Below the pieces are notes generated by a model. It ran no database searches. It was given only the letters and a program-made list of their open reading frames with translations, and was not told the origin of the DNA. A DNA stretch of 59,260 bases. Origin: Flavobacteriales bacterium (GTDB taxonomy: Bacteria > Bacteroidota > Bacteroidia > Flavobacteriales > Schleiferiaceae). Positions 41,212 to 48,941 of the stretch are shown one piece after another (within the stretch, counting starts at the first letter, position 1; the number at the start of each line of letters is the position of its first letter). The stretch lies in NCBI GenBank assembly GCA_002737315.1, contig NSIH01000004.1, positions 1 to 59,260 on the forward strand. Reading direction: 5' to 3'. Made by a program: the position numbers and the translations under genes.

Positions 41212-41988
41212 ATGGATCTACCCCTGATTTTGGTTACCAACGACGACGGCATCACAGCGCCGGGAATCCGTCGCTTAATCCATGCCATGAACGGCTTGGG
41301 GACGGTTGTTGTCGTGGCTCCAGACAGCCCACAAAGTGGTATGGGTCATGCTATTACGCTTCATGATTCCCTGCGCCTTCGGCCGATGCAAATCGATGCA
41401 GGCCCCCAAACAGAGTACTCCTGCAGCGGTACGCCAGTAGACTGCGTGAAGCTTGCCCTGCACGAGGTACTCAAGGATCGCAAGCCCGATTTAATTGTCA
41501 GTGGAGTCAACCACGGCAGCAACGCAAGCGTCAACGTCATCTACAGCGGGACCATGTCGGCCGCAGTAGAGGGTGCCATGCAGGCTGTTCCAAGCATTGG
41601 ATTCAGTCTTTTGGACTCCCGTTGGGACGCGGACTTTAGTGCTCTAGAACCCTACCTGAAGCAAATTGCACGAAACGTGCTCGATCAGGGATTACCCAAA
41701 GGAACCTGCCTTAACGTGAATTTTCCGCATGCCGATAAGGCGCCCTATGCCGGGGTGCGCGTGGCCCGCCAGGCCCTAGGCTTCTGGAAGGAAGAGTTTG
41801 AGGAGCGCTTTGACCCCAACGGCAAGCCCTATTTTTGGATGCGCGGGGACTACTTTAACCCCGACGGGGCTACCGATACCGACATCTGGGCGCTTGATAA
41901 TGGGTACGTCAGTGTGGTTCCGACCCATTTTGACCTTACCGCTCACGACGCTTTGGCTGATCTTAAAGGCCGCCTCGACCAGCAATGA
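41212..41988 (+). CDS. surE: 5'/3'-nucleotidase SurE
   Basis: A stationary-phase-associated phosphatase acting on nucleoside monophosphates. It has 258 residues: metal-binding ILVTNDDGITAPGI at the N-terminus, VVVAPDSPQSGMGHAIT, VSGVNHGSNASVNVIYSGTMSAAVEG. The TTAATTTG box (41199-41206, one mismatch) ends 5 bases before the ATG, so the mRNA is probably leaderless. Its stop overlaps the next gene as ATGA. Confidence 0.95.
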   Translation: MDLPLILVTNDDGITAPGIRRLIHAMNGLGTVVVVAPDSPQSGMGHAITLHDSLRLRPMQIDAGPQTEYSCSGTPVDCVKLALHEVLKDRKPDLIVSGVNHGSNASVNVIYSGTMSAAVEGAMQAVPSIGFSLLDSRWDADFSALEPYLKQIARNVLDQGLPKGTCLNVNFPHADKAPYAGVRVARQALGFWKEEFEERFDPNGKPYFWMRGDYFNPDGATDTDIWALDNGYVSVVPTHFDLTAHDALADLKGRLDQQ

Positions 41989-42290
41989 GCCCTGGTCCCC
42001 GCAGAGATCGACTCGAAGCCTACATGGGTCTTGCCGTTGCTGCGGGCACGCCCTGGTTCGCCTGGTCCTTTTTGTTGGCGACCTATCCGAACCTGCCTCC
42101 CGTTGCGGAGCTGGATTCTGACCTTTGGGCTTATTTACTCAACCGTGTTTTGGGAATTTCGCTGGTGCTTGAGGGGATTTTTTTGACGCTTGCCATTGTT
42201 TTGAAGCGCTACCGCATGGCCTTCAGTATGGTGCTCATTAGCGCAGTCTATCTCATTGTTGCGGTTTATTGGCGGTGGGAATGGCTATAA
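41985..42290 (+). CDS. Small three-helix membrane protein of unknown function
   Basis: A 101-residue protein with three hydrophobic segments (about 13-32, 50-70 and 78-97) and short charged loops; nothing else recognisable. It begins in the surE stop (ATGA) and overlaps lpxB by 10 bases, so it is firmly inside the surE-lpxB operon. A small membrane protein between these two genes is, to my knowledge, common in Flavobacteria. A link to lipid A synthesis is suggested by position only. Confidence 0.75.
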   Translation: MSPGPRRDRLEAYMGLAVAAGTPWFAWSFLLATYPNLPPVAELDSDLWAYLLNRVLGISLVLEGIFLTLAIVLKRYRMAFSMVLISAVYLIVAVYWRWEWL

Positions 42291-43381
42291 AACGCGTTTT
42301 TATTTTAGCAGGCGAAGCCTCGGGCGACGTTCTGGGTGCTGAGATTCTGCGCGCACTGCGTTCGGTGCAACCTGATTGGTATTTTGATGCTTGGGGAGGC
42401 CCAGAACTCAGCCGCGCCTTGGGCAAACCAGTGCTTCGCGGGCTGGAGAGCCTTGCCTTTATGGGGTTCTTAGACGTGCTGCGCAACAGCCGCTCGGTCT
42501 TGGCTAACCTTCGCGAGGCAAAGGCAATCCTCGCGGAGCCCTGGGACCTCGTGCTGCTGGTGGACTACCCGGGATTCAACCTGCGCCTGGCCAAGTGGAT
42601 GGCGAAGCGCCCTTGGCGCAGCGAGCGCCGGGTGGTTCAGCTCGTTGCACCAAGCGTCTGGGCCTGGAAGGAGTCTAGGGTAGAAATCCTCGCCAAGGCC
42701 TTTGATGCAGTTATTGCCTTGCTGCCTTTTGAACCAGAATTTTTGCAGCAGCGGGGCGTGAATGCATCCTATTTTGGGCATCCTGCCCTGGATCGCTACG
42801 AATCCGACTCCAGTACAAGCCAGTCTTTTGGCCTGGTGCTTGCCCCAGGGTCGCGCCGTTCGGAACTCGAGCGCCTCGTGCCGGTGTTTGCGGCGACTGC
42901 CGAGCGATTGGGGCAGATTCCGCTATGGATACGACCGAGTTCGTGGACCGAGACGCAGTACCGAGTATTGCTGCGGGGCATCCTCAATGCGGAGCCGCGC
43001 GGAACCATTGCTCAGGGAATGGGCAGCGCAAAAGGGGCGAGGCTTGCCCTGGTCGCCAGCGGAACGGCCACCCTGGAACTCGGAATTCTTGGCATCCCCA
43101 TGGTCGTTGCCTATCGGGTTGATCCGCTCAGTTTTGCCATCGCCAAGCGCTTGGTAACGGTGAAGCATGTGTCGCTGGTTAATTTGGTTTTGGGCAGAGG
43201 GGCGGTGGCCGAGCACCTCCAGGAATCCTGCAACGCAGAGAACCTCGCGCGGGAGCTTCAAAAGATTAATGCCGAGGGCCCTGAGCGCGCGCAAATGCTT
43301 GACGATTTGACGGAATTTCGCTCGATGCTGGGCCATTCAGGCGCCATGGACCGCATTGCTCACTATGTGCTGACCTTATGA
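42281..43381 (+). CDS. lpxB: Lipid-A-disaccharide synthase
   Basis: LpxB joins UDP-diacylglucosamine and lipid X to form the lipid A disaccharide, the substrate path leading to LpxK (593-1648). The 366-residue protein begins MAIKRVFILAGEASGDVLGA, with the family GEASGD motif, and has the GT-B features LVDYPGFNLRLAKW, VAPSVWAWK and ALVASGTATLELGILGIPMVV. The open frame begins at a TTG 12 bases upstream, but the ATG at 42281 fits homologues. Its stop overlaps the next gene as ATGA. Confidence 0.96.
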   Translation: MAIKRVFILAGEASGDVLGAEILRALRSVQPDWYFDAWGGPELSRALGKPVLRGLESLAFMGFLDVLRNSRSVLANLREAKAILAEPWDLVLLVDYPGFNLRLAKWMAKRPWRSERRVVQLVAPSVWAWKESRVEILAKAFDAVIALLPFEPEFLQQRGVNASYFGHPALDRYESDSSTSQSFGLVLAPGSRRSELERLVPVFAATAERLGQIPLWIRPSSWTETQYRVLLRGILNAEPRGTIAQGMGSAKGARLALVASGTATLELGILGIPMVVAYRVDPLSFAIAKRLVTVKHVSLVNLVLGRGAVAEHLQESCNAENLARELQKINAEGPERAQMLDDLTEFRSMLGHSGAMDRIAHYVLTL

Positions 43382-44526
43382 GGATTAGGTTGGTTTTTGG
43401 GCTTTTAGCCTCGCTTCTTCTGATGCCTTCTGCGCTGGCCATGCCCCAGGTGAGGGTGCGGATTTATGCCGTTAAAGACGTTTATGAGTTTAAAATGGGC
43501 GGAACCACCCTGCGCAGCATCTGGTTTTTGCTCGGAGCCCAACCCGACACCGTGGAGTCGAGCAACCTGCATTTGCGACGGTCAGGAGCCATGGTTCAGG
43601 GTAATACCGACGGAACCTGGCGTAGCGCAGACTCCATACGGGTTGAGGCCGACCAGCCTGTAGCAACGGAGGGTCCCTCGGGGCAGCGGCGTAGTTATCC
43701 CGGTGGATTTACACTGGCTCCGCTCGGTGCGACCGAGCTTTTGGTGGTCAATCGAGTTCCGCTGGAGGATTATGTGGCCGGAGTCGTCAATGCAGAGCTC
43801 GGCAAGTACCTGGGGCGCGAGCTTTGGCGAGCTCAGGCGACGGTAGCTCGCACCTGGTGGGCTGCCAACCGGCGCAAGTACGCGCCATTGGGCTACCAAG
43901 TTAGCGACGACGTGCGTTCTCAGGTTTACCACGGATGGCCGGCTGATTCCACGCGGCGTTTTAACCTGATTGAGGCGGCGTTCAGCACCGAGGGCTTGCT
44001 GCTCTACCGCGCCGACACCAATGCCTTTGTGGAGACGCTTTTTCACGCCAATTCGGGCGGAGAACTGATGCCGGCAGCTTGGTACTTCAAGCCAAGCGCC
44101 CATCTGGTGAACAAGCCCGATAGCTTTAGTCTAGATTGTCCGCAAACCTATTGGGTAAAGCGCATTCCGAGCGCCGATTGGATTCGGTTTTTTGCGCAAA
44201 CCTGGTCGGTATCTTCCACCAACGAAAGCCTGCGGCAAGCGGTTTTTAGCATTGAGCAAGACAGCCGCCGCGAGTTCTTGGAGTGGAACGGCAACAAAAT
44301 TCGCTTTAGGCTTCTGCGCGAGCGTTTTGGCCTTCGGTCGTCCTGGTTTTCTACCGAACTTGAGGGCAACGAGGTGCTTTTGCACGGACGCGGCAACGGC
44401 CACGGAATCGGACTTTCTCAGGAGGGCGCATGGCGCATGAGCCAGCTGGGCTATGGGTTTAGGTCGATTCTCGAACACTACTACCCGGGTGCCCGCCTGA
44501 GTGATTTGCAGCACTCGGGGCTCTGA
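43378..44526 (+). CDS. SpoIID/LytB domain-containing exported protein
   Basis: A 382-residue secreted protein with a signal peptide (MRIRLVFGLLASLLLMPSALA) and a SpoIID domain. Its signature is VNRVPLEDYVAGVVNAELGKYL (about residues 122-143), followed by AQATVARTWWAANR, THANSGG-like sequence in LFHANSGGELMP, and HGRGNGHGIGLSQEGA near the C-terminus. SpoIID is a lytic transglycosylase acting on denuded peptidoglycan in spore formers; in non-sporulating Bacteroidota the family is widespread but its role is less clear, perhaps wall remodelling. It overlaps lpxB (ATGA) and comEC (26 bases). Confidence 0.9.
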   Translation: MRIRLVFGLLASLLLMPSALAMPQVRVRIYAVKDVYEFKMGGTTLRSIWFLLGAQPDTVESSNLHLRRSGAMVQGNTDGTWRSADSIRVEADQPVATEGPSGQRRSYPGGFTLAPLGATELLVVNRVPLEDYVAGVVNAELGKYLGRELWRAQATVARTWWAANRRKYAPLGYQVSDDVRSQVYHGWPADSTRRFNLIEAAFSTEGLLLYRADTNAFVETLFHANSGGELMPAAWYFKPSAHLVNKPDSFSLDCPQTYWVKRIPSADWIRFFAQTWSVSSTNESLRQAVFSIEQDSRREFLEWNGNKIRFRLLRERFGLRSSWFSTELEGNEVLLHGRGNGHGIGLSQEGAWRMSQLGYGFRSILEHYYPGARLSDLQHSGL

Positions 44527-46300
44527 GCGTCCGGCCTGTTTTTTAGAAGCGGAATTCGTTAAAAAACGCTTGCTCGGGCTCTGCGCTGCATTTTGCAGCA
44601 TGGTTGTTTGGGCTATGCTTGGAATGTGGGCTGGACTCTTTGCCTTGCCGGGCGAGAGCCGCATGCTCTGGGCTGCTACGGGCCTTGTTTTGGTCGCTAT
44701 TGCTGCCCTGGCCTCGGCGGGGTCCCTGCGTCTTAGAATTTTATTTTGGGCGGACTTCGCGTGGCTTAGAGGCTTTGGCCTCATGCTTCTGGTTGCAAGC
44801 ATCCGTACGGTTCCAAACATGCCCCAGCTGGATGTACCCCGCCGCTGCGAAGGCTGGTACTGGACCCAGGGATCGGGAATCATTGAGGACTCCTCGGGCT
44901 TGAAGCTTCGGTGCTACGATACCCTTCAAGAGGGTTTTGCCTACCAACTGCGGCTGGACCTGATTCCGCTTGACAGCGCCCAGGTTCCATGGGCTTTTGA
45001 CGCAGCCAAGGCTGCGGCCCCCCGCGGCATCGTCGCTCGGGCAAAGATCAGGGCTCGTTTGACTCGAGTGCCCATGGCAAGCGCATGGTGGAGACGAAGC
45101 GCAATCTGGGGCCGAAACCAGATTCAAAAACTCCCTTGGGGCCCTGCTTCGCGCGGGCTTACCCAGGCCTTGTGGATCGGAGACATGGACGATCTTCCCG
45201 AGTCGAGCATGCAGGCATTCCAGGCCCTGGGAATAATACACGTGCTGTCGGTGTCGGGATTCCATCTCGGCCTGATTTGGGTCGGAATGCTCGGTCTGCT
45301 GCCCTTGGTTCCGCGCGCTGCTCGGGGCTTGGTAACCCTTATCGCGCTGGCCGTCGTCTGGGCATTTGTAGCGGTTGTGGGCTTTGCTCCCAGCGCTATT
45401 AGGTCCGCAGCCATGATTACGGTGGTGGGCATAATTGGCCTAGGGGGCAACCGTCCGCGCGGCATCGACGCCTTTGCACTCGCTCAGGTTGGACTGCTGG
45501 TATTCTTCCCCAAGATGGCTTATCAGCTTGGCTTTCAGTTGTCTTCGGCCGCGGTTCTCGGGCTTATTTTGGCCTCTCCGCCCGCCACAGTGGGCCACAA
45601 AAGCAGCAAAATCATCGCAGGCCTGCGAACCTCCTTGGCGGCTCAATGGGCTACCACGCCGCTGGCCCTGCCCATTTTTCACTCCATGCCCCTCACGTTT
45701 TTGCTCAGCAACTTTTTGCTCGTGCCGCCGCTGCTCATGGTCTATCCCTACAGCATCTTGGCTTTTTGCGGACTTCCCATGCCCGATCCGGAGCCTCTGC
45801 TCGAGGGCCTGGCGCGAATTGCGTCGGACCCTCGCCTGGTCTGGGCGGACCGCTTCCCTTCATCGACCCAAACCGCGCTGCTGGTGTTTTATACCCTGGC
45901 GGGGCTGCTGGCCCTGCGCAGGCGAAGGCCTTGGATTGTGGCTGCGGCCCTTGCCTTCACGGCGCTTGTTTTAGCGCAAAGCGTACCCCGTTTGCACCAG
46001 GAGCAGCGTTGGATTGCATTGGGGCGCGGAATAGCCTGCATTCAAGTGCGCGGAGACAGCGTCCGAGTCTATGGCACCAAGTACCTTTTAGCCAACGACT
46101 TCCTATGGACGCGATCCATGCAGCCCTATTTTAGGTCCCGAGGAATAAAATACCTTGGGAAGCATCCGCGCTCATATAAGGTCATGGAGCAGGGGTTTAG
46201 AGCCCACCAAATTGGTTTAGGCCATGAGCTCCCGAAGCGCGATGACCTGCCGGGCCTCGAGAGGGTCGTGAACCCGCAGAATTTGGGCTCCGCGCTCTAA
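44501..46300 (+). CDS. comEC: ComEC/Rec2-type DNA uptake channel
   Basis: Inner-membrane channel for single-stranded DNA in natural transformation. The frame of 599 residues starts with GTG; a start closer to the first helix is possible (ATG 44600). Two hydrophobic helices come first, then an OB-like soluble part (about 110-200), then the competence domain with ALGIIHVLSVSGFHLGLIW, FAPSAIRSAAMITV and the multi-helix core to about 490. There is no metallo-beta-lactamase domain at the C-terminus. The last 84 bases overlap folP on the other strand. Whether the organism is competent cannot be told from this gene alone. Confidence 0.88.
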   Translation: MICSTRGSERPACFLEAEFVKKRLLGLCAAFCSMVVWAMLGMWAGLFALPGESRMLWAATGLVLVAIAALASAGSLRLRILFWADFAWLRGFGLMLLVASIRTVPNMPQLDVPRRCEGWYWTQGSGIIEDSSGLKLRCYDTLQEGFAYQLRLDLIPLDSAQVPWAFDAAKAAAPRGIVARAKIRARLTRVPMASAWWRRSAIWGRNQIQKLPWGPASRGLTQALWIGDMDDLPESSMQAFQALGIIHVLSVSGFHLGLIWVGMLGLLPLVPRAARGLVTLIALAVVWAFVAVVGFAPSAIRSAAMITVVGIIGLGGNRPRGIDAFALAQVGLLVFFPKMAYQLGFQLSSAAVLGLILASPPATVGHKSSKIIAGLRTSLAAQWATTPLALPIFHSMPLTFLLSNFLLVPPLLMVYPYSILAFCGLPMPDPEPLLEGLARIASDPRLVWADRFPSSTQTALLVFYTLAGLLALRRRRPWIVAAALAFTALVLAQSVPRLHQEQRWIALGRGIACIQVRGDSVRVYGTKYLLANDFLWTRSMQPYFRSRGIKYLGKHPRSYKVMEQGFRAHQIGLGHELPKRDDLPGLERVVNPQNLGSAL

Positions 46301-47068
46301 GGCCCAGGCGTGCAGGGCCGATGTGGCGGGCAGAGCCTCGTCTTGACTAATGTTCAAAGTTTTGGTTATGAGTGATTTGCGCGAAACTCCAACCATTATT
46401 GGGTGGGCAAAAACGGTCAAGAGCTCAAGGTCACGAAGCATTCTCAGGTTGCCTTCGGGCGATTTTCCGAAACCAAAACCGGGATCGAGAATCACGTCGT
46501 TGAGGCCCGCCTCACGGGCTAAAATCAGACGCTCGCTGAGCTCGAGAAGCACCGCGGGACTCACCTCGTCGGGACCGAGGGCCTGAAAGTCGGCTCCTTC
46601 GCGGCCAGTAGGGTAGTGGGTAAGCACATAGGGCGCGCGGGCCTCTGCCGCAACCGACCAAATTTTGGGGTCCAGGGTTCCGCCCGAAATGTCGTTGACC
46701 ACGTCAGCGCCCTCTTGGAGTGCGCGGCGAGCAACCTCCGCCCGGAACGTGTCTACCGACAGGGGCAAATCGGGGCCAAAGCGCAGCCTAAGCCGGCCAA
46801 AAGCTCCTTTAATTCGGGCCCATTCTTCGTCGATACTGGGCCAATCTGCGCCGGGTCGGGTGGAGCAGCCGCCCAGGTCAAGCCAATCGGCACCCTCGCC
46901 CAAGAGCCGGTCGGCCTGTTCCTCGAGTTGGTCCAGTCCCGACAGGCGGCTCGGCTTGTAGTAGGAGTCCGGAGTGGCGTTTAGGATGCCCATGACCATT
47001 GGGCGGTCCGCAGCAAAAAGTCGGCCGCGAAGGTTCAGGGTAAATGGACGAAACGCCGTACTTTTCAC
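46217..47068 (-). CDS. folP: Dihydropteroate synthase
   Basis: Condenses hydroxymethyl-dihydropterin pyrophosphate with p-aminobenzoate in folate synthesis. Motifs: MGILNATPDSYYKP, LDLGGCSTRPGA, INDISGG-type VVNDISGG, and LDPGFGFGKSPEGN. From GTG 47068 it is 283 residues. The frame is open to an ATG at 47095, but a TACTTTTA box on the complement (47073-47080) places transcription at about 47067, so I prefer the GTG; the difference is nine residues. It is convergent with comEC, overlapping by 84 bases, and divergent from the DUF1599 gene. Confidence 0.93.
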   Translation of the reverse strand: MKSTAFRPFTLNLRGRLFAADRPMVMGILNATPDSYYKPSRLSGLDQLEEQADRLLGEGADWLDLGGCSTRPGADWPSIDEEWARIKGAFGRLRLRFGPDLPLSVDTFRAEVARRALQEGADVVNDISGGTLDPKIWSVAAEARAPYVLTHYPTGREGADFQALGPDEVSPAVLLELSERLILAREAGLNDVILDPGFGFGKSPEGNLRMLRDLELLTVFAHPIMVGVSRKSLITKTLNISQDEALPATSALHAWALERGAQILRVHDPLEARQVIALRELMA

Positions 47069-47080
47069 CCTGTAAAAGTA
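47059..47080. promoter_or_regulatory. Palindromic divergent promoter of folP and the DUF1599 gene
   Basis: TACTTTT (47059-47065) and AAAAGTA (47074-47080) form an inverted repeat with an 8-base spacer. Each arm is the core of an outward or inward -7 box: TACTTTTC on the plus strand toward DUF1599 and TACTTTTA on the complement toward folP, each one mismatch from TAnnTTTG. The two transcripts would face each other's start codons. Confidence 0.4.
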
Positions 47081-47619
47081 TGGCCAACACCGCAACCCAA
47101 TACGCCCACGAAATCGCGCTCTGCCGGGCTCTTTTTGGCAATAAACTCAAGGACTACGGCGCCGCCTGGCGCATTTTGCGGCTGCCTTCGTTGACCGATC
47201 AATTGTTCATAAAGGCGAACCGCCTCCGCACCATTCAAGACGCCGGCGAGCAAAAAGTAGCCGACAGTCAAGAGGGCGAGTTCATTGGAATCGTCAATTA
47301 CTCCATCATGGCCCTGATTCAGATGGACCGAGGGGTGGTTAGCGAGCCTGATTTGGACCTGCAGGAGGCCATGGACGCTTACGACTTTCAAGCCGCTCGA
47401 ATTCAAGCCTTGATGGTGGCCAAGAACCACGACTACGGGGAGGCATGGCGCGACATGCGCATCACCTCGCTCACCGACCTAATTTTGCAGAAGGTGCTGC
47501 GCGTCAAGCAGATCGAAGACAACTCGGGCAGCACGCTGGTCTCCGAGGGGGTCGACGCCAACTACATGGACATGGTGAACTACGCCTTGTTTGCTCTGAT
47601 TCTAATGCGCAATTCCTAA
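47080..47619 (+). CDS. DUF1599 (nucleotide modification-associated) domain protein, tandem
   Basis: A 179-residue protein made of two copies of the DUF1599 domain. Copy one has FGNKLKDYGAAWRILRLPSL, LTDQLFIKANR and IVNYSIMALIQM; copy two has KNHDYGEAWRDMRITSLTDL, LQKVLRVKQIED and MVNYALFALILM. The family is defined by this KxxDYGxxWR motif and has been linked to nucleotide modification systems in phages, but its cellular function in Bacteroidota is unknown. I chose ATG 47080 (MANTATQYAHEI). It heads the DUF1599-DoxX-permease-tpiA-prmA stretch. Confidence 0.9.
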   Translation: MANTATQYAHEIALCRALFGNKLKDYGAAWRILRLPSLTDQLFIKANRLRTIQDAGEQKVADSQEGEFIGIVNYSIMALIQMDRGVVSEPDLDLQEAMDAYDFQAARIQALMVAKNHDYGEAWRDMRITSLTDLILQKVLRVKQIEDNSGSTLVSEGVDANYMDMVNYALFALILMRNS

Positions 47620-47675
47620 ACATTCCGGAACAATCATTGTGCCCCGCGGTTTTTAACTCTAAATACTCAATTCCC

Positions 47676-47789
47676 ATGGACCTAATCCTCATCAGCGCCG
47701 CCTTCTTGGTTACTTTGGCCTCAACCTATGCCTTGCTTTCGGTCAAAATGCAGCTTCTAAAAAAGGAACTCGAGCTCCGCTCTGAGTAG
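47676..47789 (+). CDS. Possible 37-residue single-span membrane protein
   Basis: A short frame, MDLILISAAFLVTLASTYAL followed by LSVKMQLLKKELELRSE. It has one hydrophobic helix (residues 3-22) and a charged amphipathic tail, a common design of small membrane proteins. It fills the 190-base gap between DUF1599 and DoxX, in the same direction, and stops 21 bases before the DoxX start. No promoter box of its own was found. It could be a chance frame; the clean helix-plus-tail layout favours a real gene. Confidence 0.45.
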   Translation: MDLILISAAFLVTLASTYALLSVKMQLLKKELELRSE

Positions 47790-47810
47790 TCTTTTTTAAG
47801 TCTTTACCGC

Positions 47811-48941
47811 ATGAAATTTTCTAGTGTAGCGCAGAACCTGATTCGCTTTGTTTTGGGCGGACTCTTTATTTTCTCGGGCGTCATTAAAATGAACGACCCC
47901 TTGGGCTTTAGCTACAAGCTCGAGGAATACTTTGGTGCCGACGTGCTCAACCTGGAGTTTCTGCAGCCCCTTGCGCTGCCCATGGCCATCTTCTTGGTCG
48001 CCTTTGAGGTGGTCCTCGGCTTGCTAATGCTCCTGGGGCATCTTCGGTTTTTAACCTTTATTAGCATGGCAGGCCTCATGGCCTTCTTCACCTTTTTGAC
48101 GTTTTACAGTGCTTACTTTAATAAGGTTACCGACTGCGGATGCTTTGGCGACGCCATTCCCCTGACCCCTTGGCAGAGCTTTGGTAAAGACGTTATCTTG
48201 AGTGTATTAATTGGTGTTTACTACGCCCTTGGCCTGTCCAATGCCAGGCCGATTGTGAATTTTAAGGCAGCGGCGGCAGTGCTTGGCTTGTCGGTTATTG
48301 CCATGGCCGGGTTTACCGCTCAGGTCATGAACCACCTCCCCGTATGGGATTTTAGGGCCTACAAGCCCGGAACAGACATTGCGCGAGCGATGGCGCCAGC
48401 GGAAGAGTTGGGTTTGACTCCGCCCCAGTTTGACGCAGTCTACACCCTGCGCAAGGGCGACGAGGTAGTGGAGGTAACCGGTACCGACTACGTCGAGCAG
48501 AAGTGGTGGGAAAAGCCCGAGTGGGTCATGGACGCCGAGGCCACCCAGACCATTAAGGTAGCCGACGGGTACGTGCCCCCGGTTCACGATTTTGCCATTG
48601 CTCCTGGGGGCGAAGACCAGACCGCTCAGTGGCTTGCCTACCCTGAATCCTACTGGTTGGTAGCCTATGACTTTGAACGTGCAGACATGGAGCAGCTCGA
48701 GCGCCTCTGCAGGGAAATGCAAAAAATGCAGGACCGAGGCATCCCCGTGGTCGGCCTAACCTCAAGCGGAGTGGAGGAAATTGAGTCGCTTAGGGCCCGC
48801 ACTCAAACGAACTTCCCTTGGTCCAACGGCGACGGAACCGCGCTCAAGACCATAGTGCGTTCCAATCCAGGGGTAACCTACCTGCGCAAAGGGGTAGTGG
48901 TAAGCCACAGCCATTTTAACGACTTTCCTCTCACGAAATGA
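47811..48941 (+). CDS. DoxX family membrane protein (BT_3928-like)
   Basis: A 376-residue protein. The N-terminal 150 residues form a four-helix DoxX/MauE-like membrane domain (RFVLGGLFIFSGVIKMNDPLGF) with the periplasmic motif TDCGCFGDAIPLTPWQSFGKD, where two Cys may take part in redox chemistry. A further helix and a soluble C-terminal domain (about 190-376) follow; the end resembles a thioredoxin-like fold without a CxxC. Families of this type are tied to disulfide or quinone chemistry, but no defined role is known. Its stop overlaps the permease start as ATGA. Confidence 0.85.
   Translation: MKFSSVAQNLIRFVLGGLFIFSGVIKMNDPLGFSYKLEEYFGADVLNLEFLQPLALPMAIFLVAFEVVLGLLMLLGHLRFLTFISMAGLMAFFTFLTFYSAYFNKVTDCGCFGDAIPLTPWQSFGKDVILSVLIGVYYALGLSNARPIVNFKAAAAVLGLSVIAMAGFTAQVMNHLPVWDFRAYKPGTDIARAMAPAEELGLTPPQFDAVYTLRKGDEVVEVTGTDYVEQKWWEKPEWVMDAEATQTIKVADGYVPPVHDFAIAPGGEDQTAQWLAYPESYWLVAYDFERADMEQLERLCREMQKMQDRGIPVVGLTSSGVEEIESLRARTQTNFPWSNGDGTALKTIVRSNPGVTYLRKGVVVSHSHFNDFPLTK

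Noticed and set aside
42269-42280. TTG start for lpxB twelve bases upstream
   Set aside because: The ATG at 42281 matches the usual LpxB N-terminus and gives the shorter overlap with the preceding gene.
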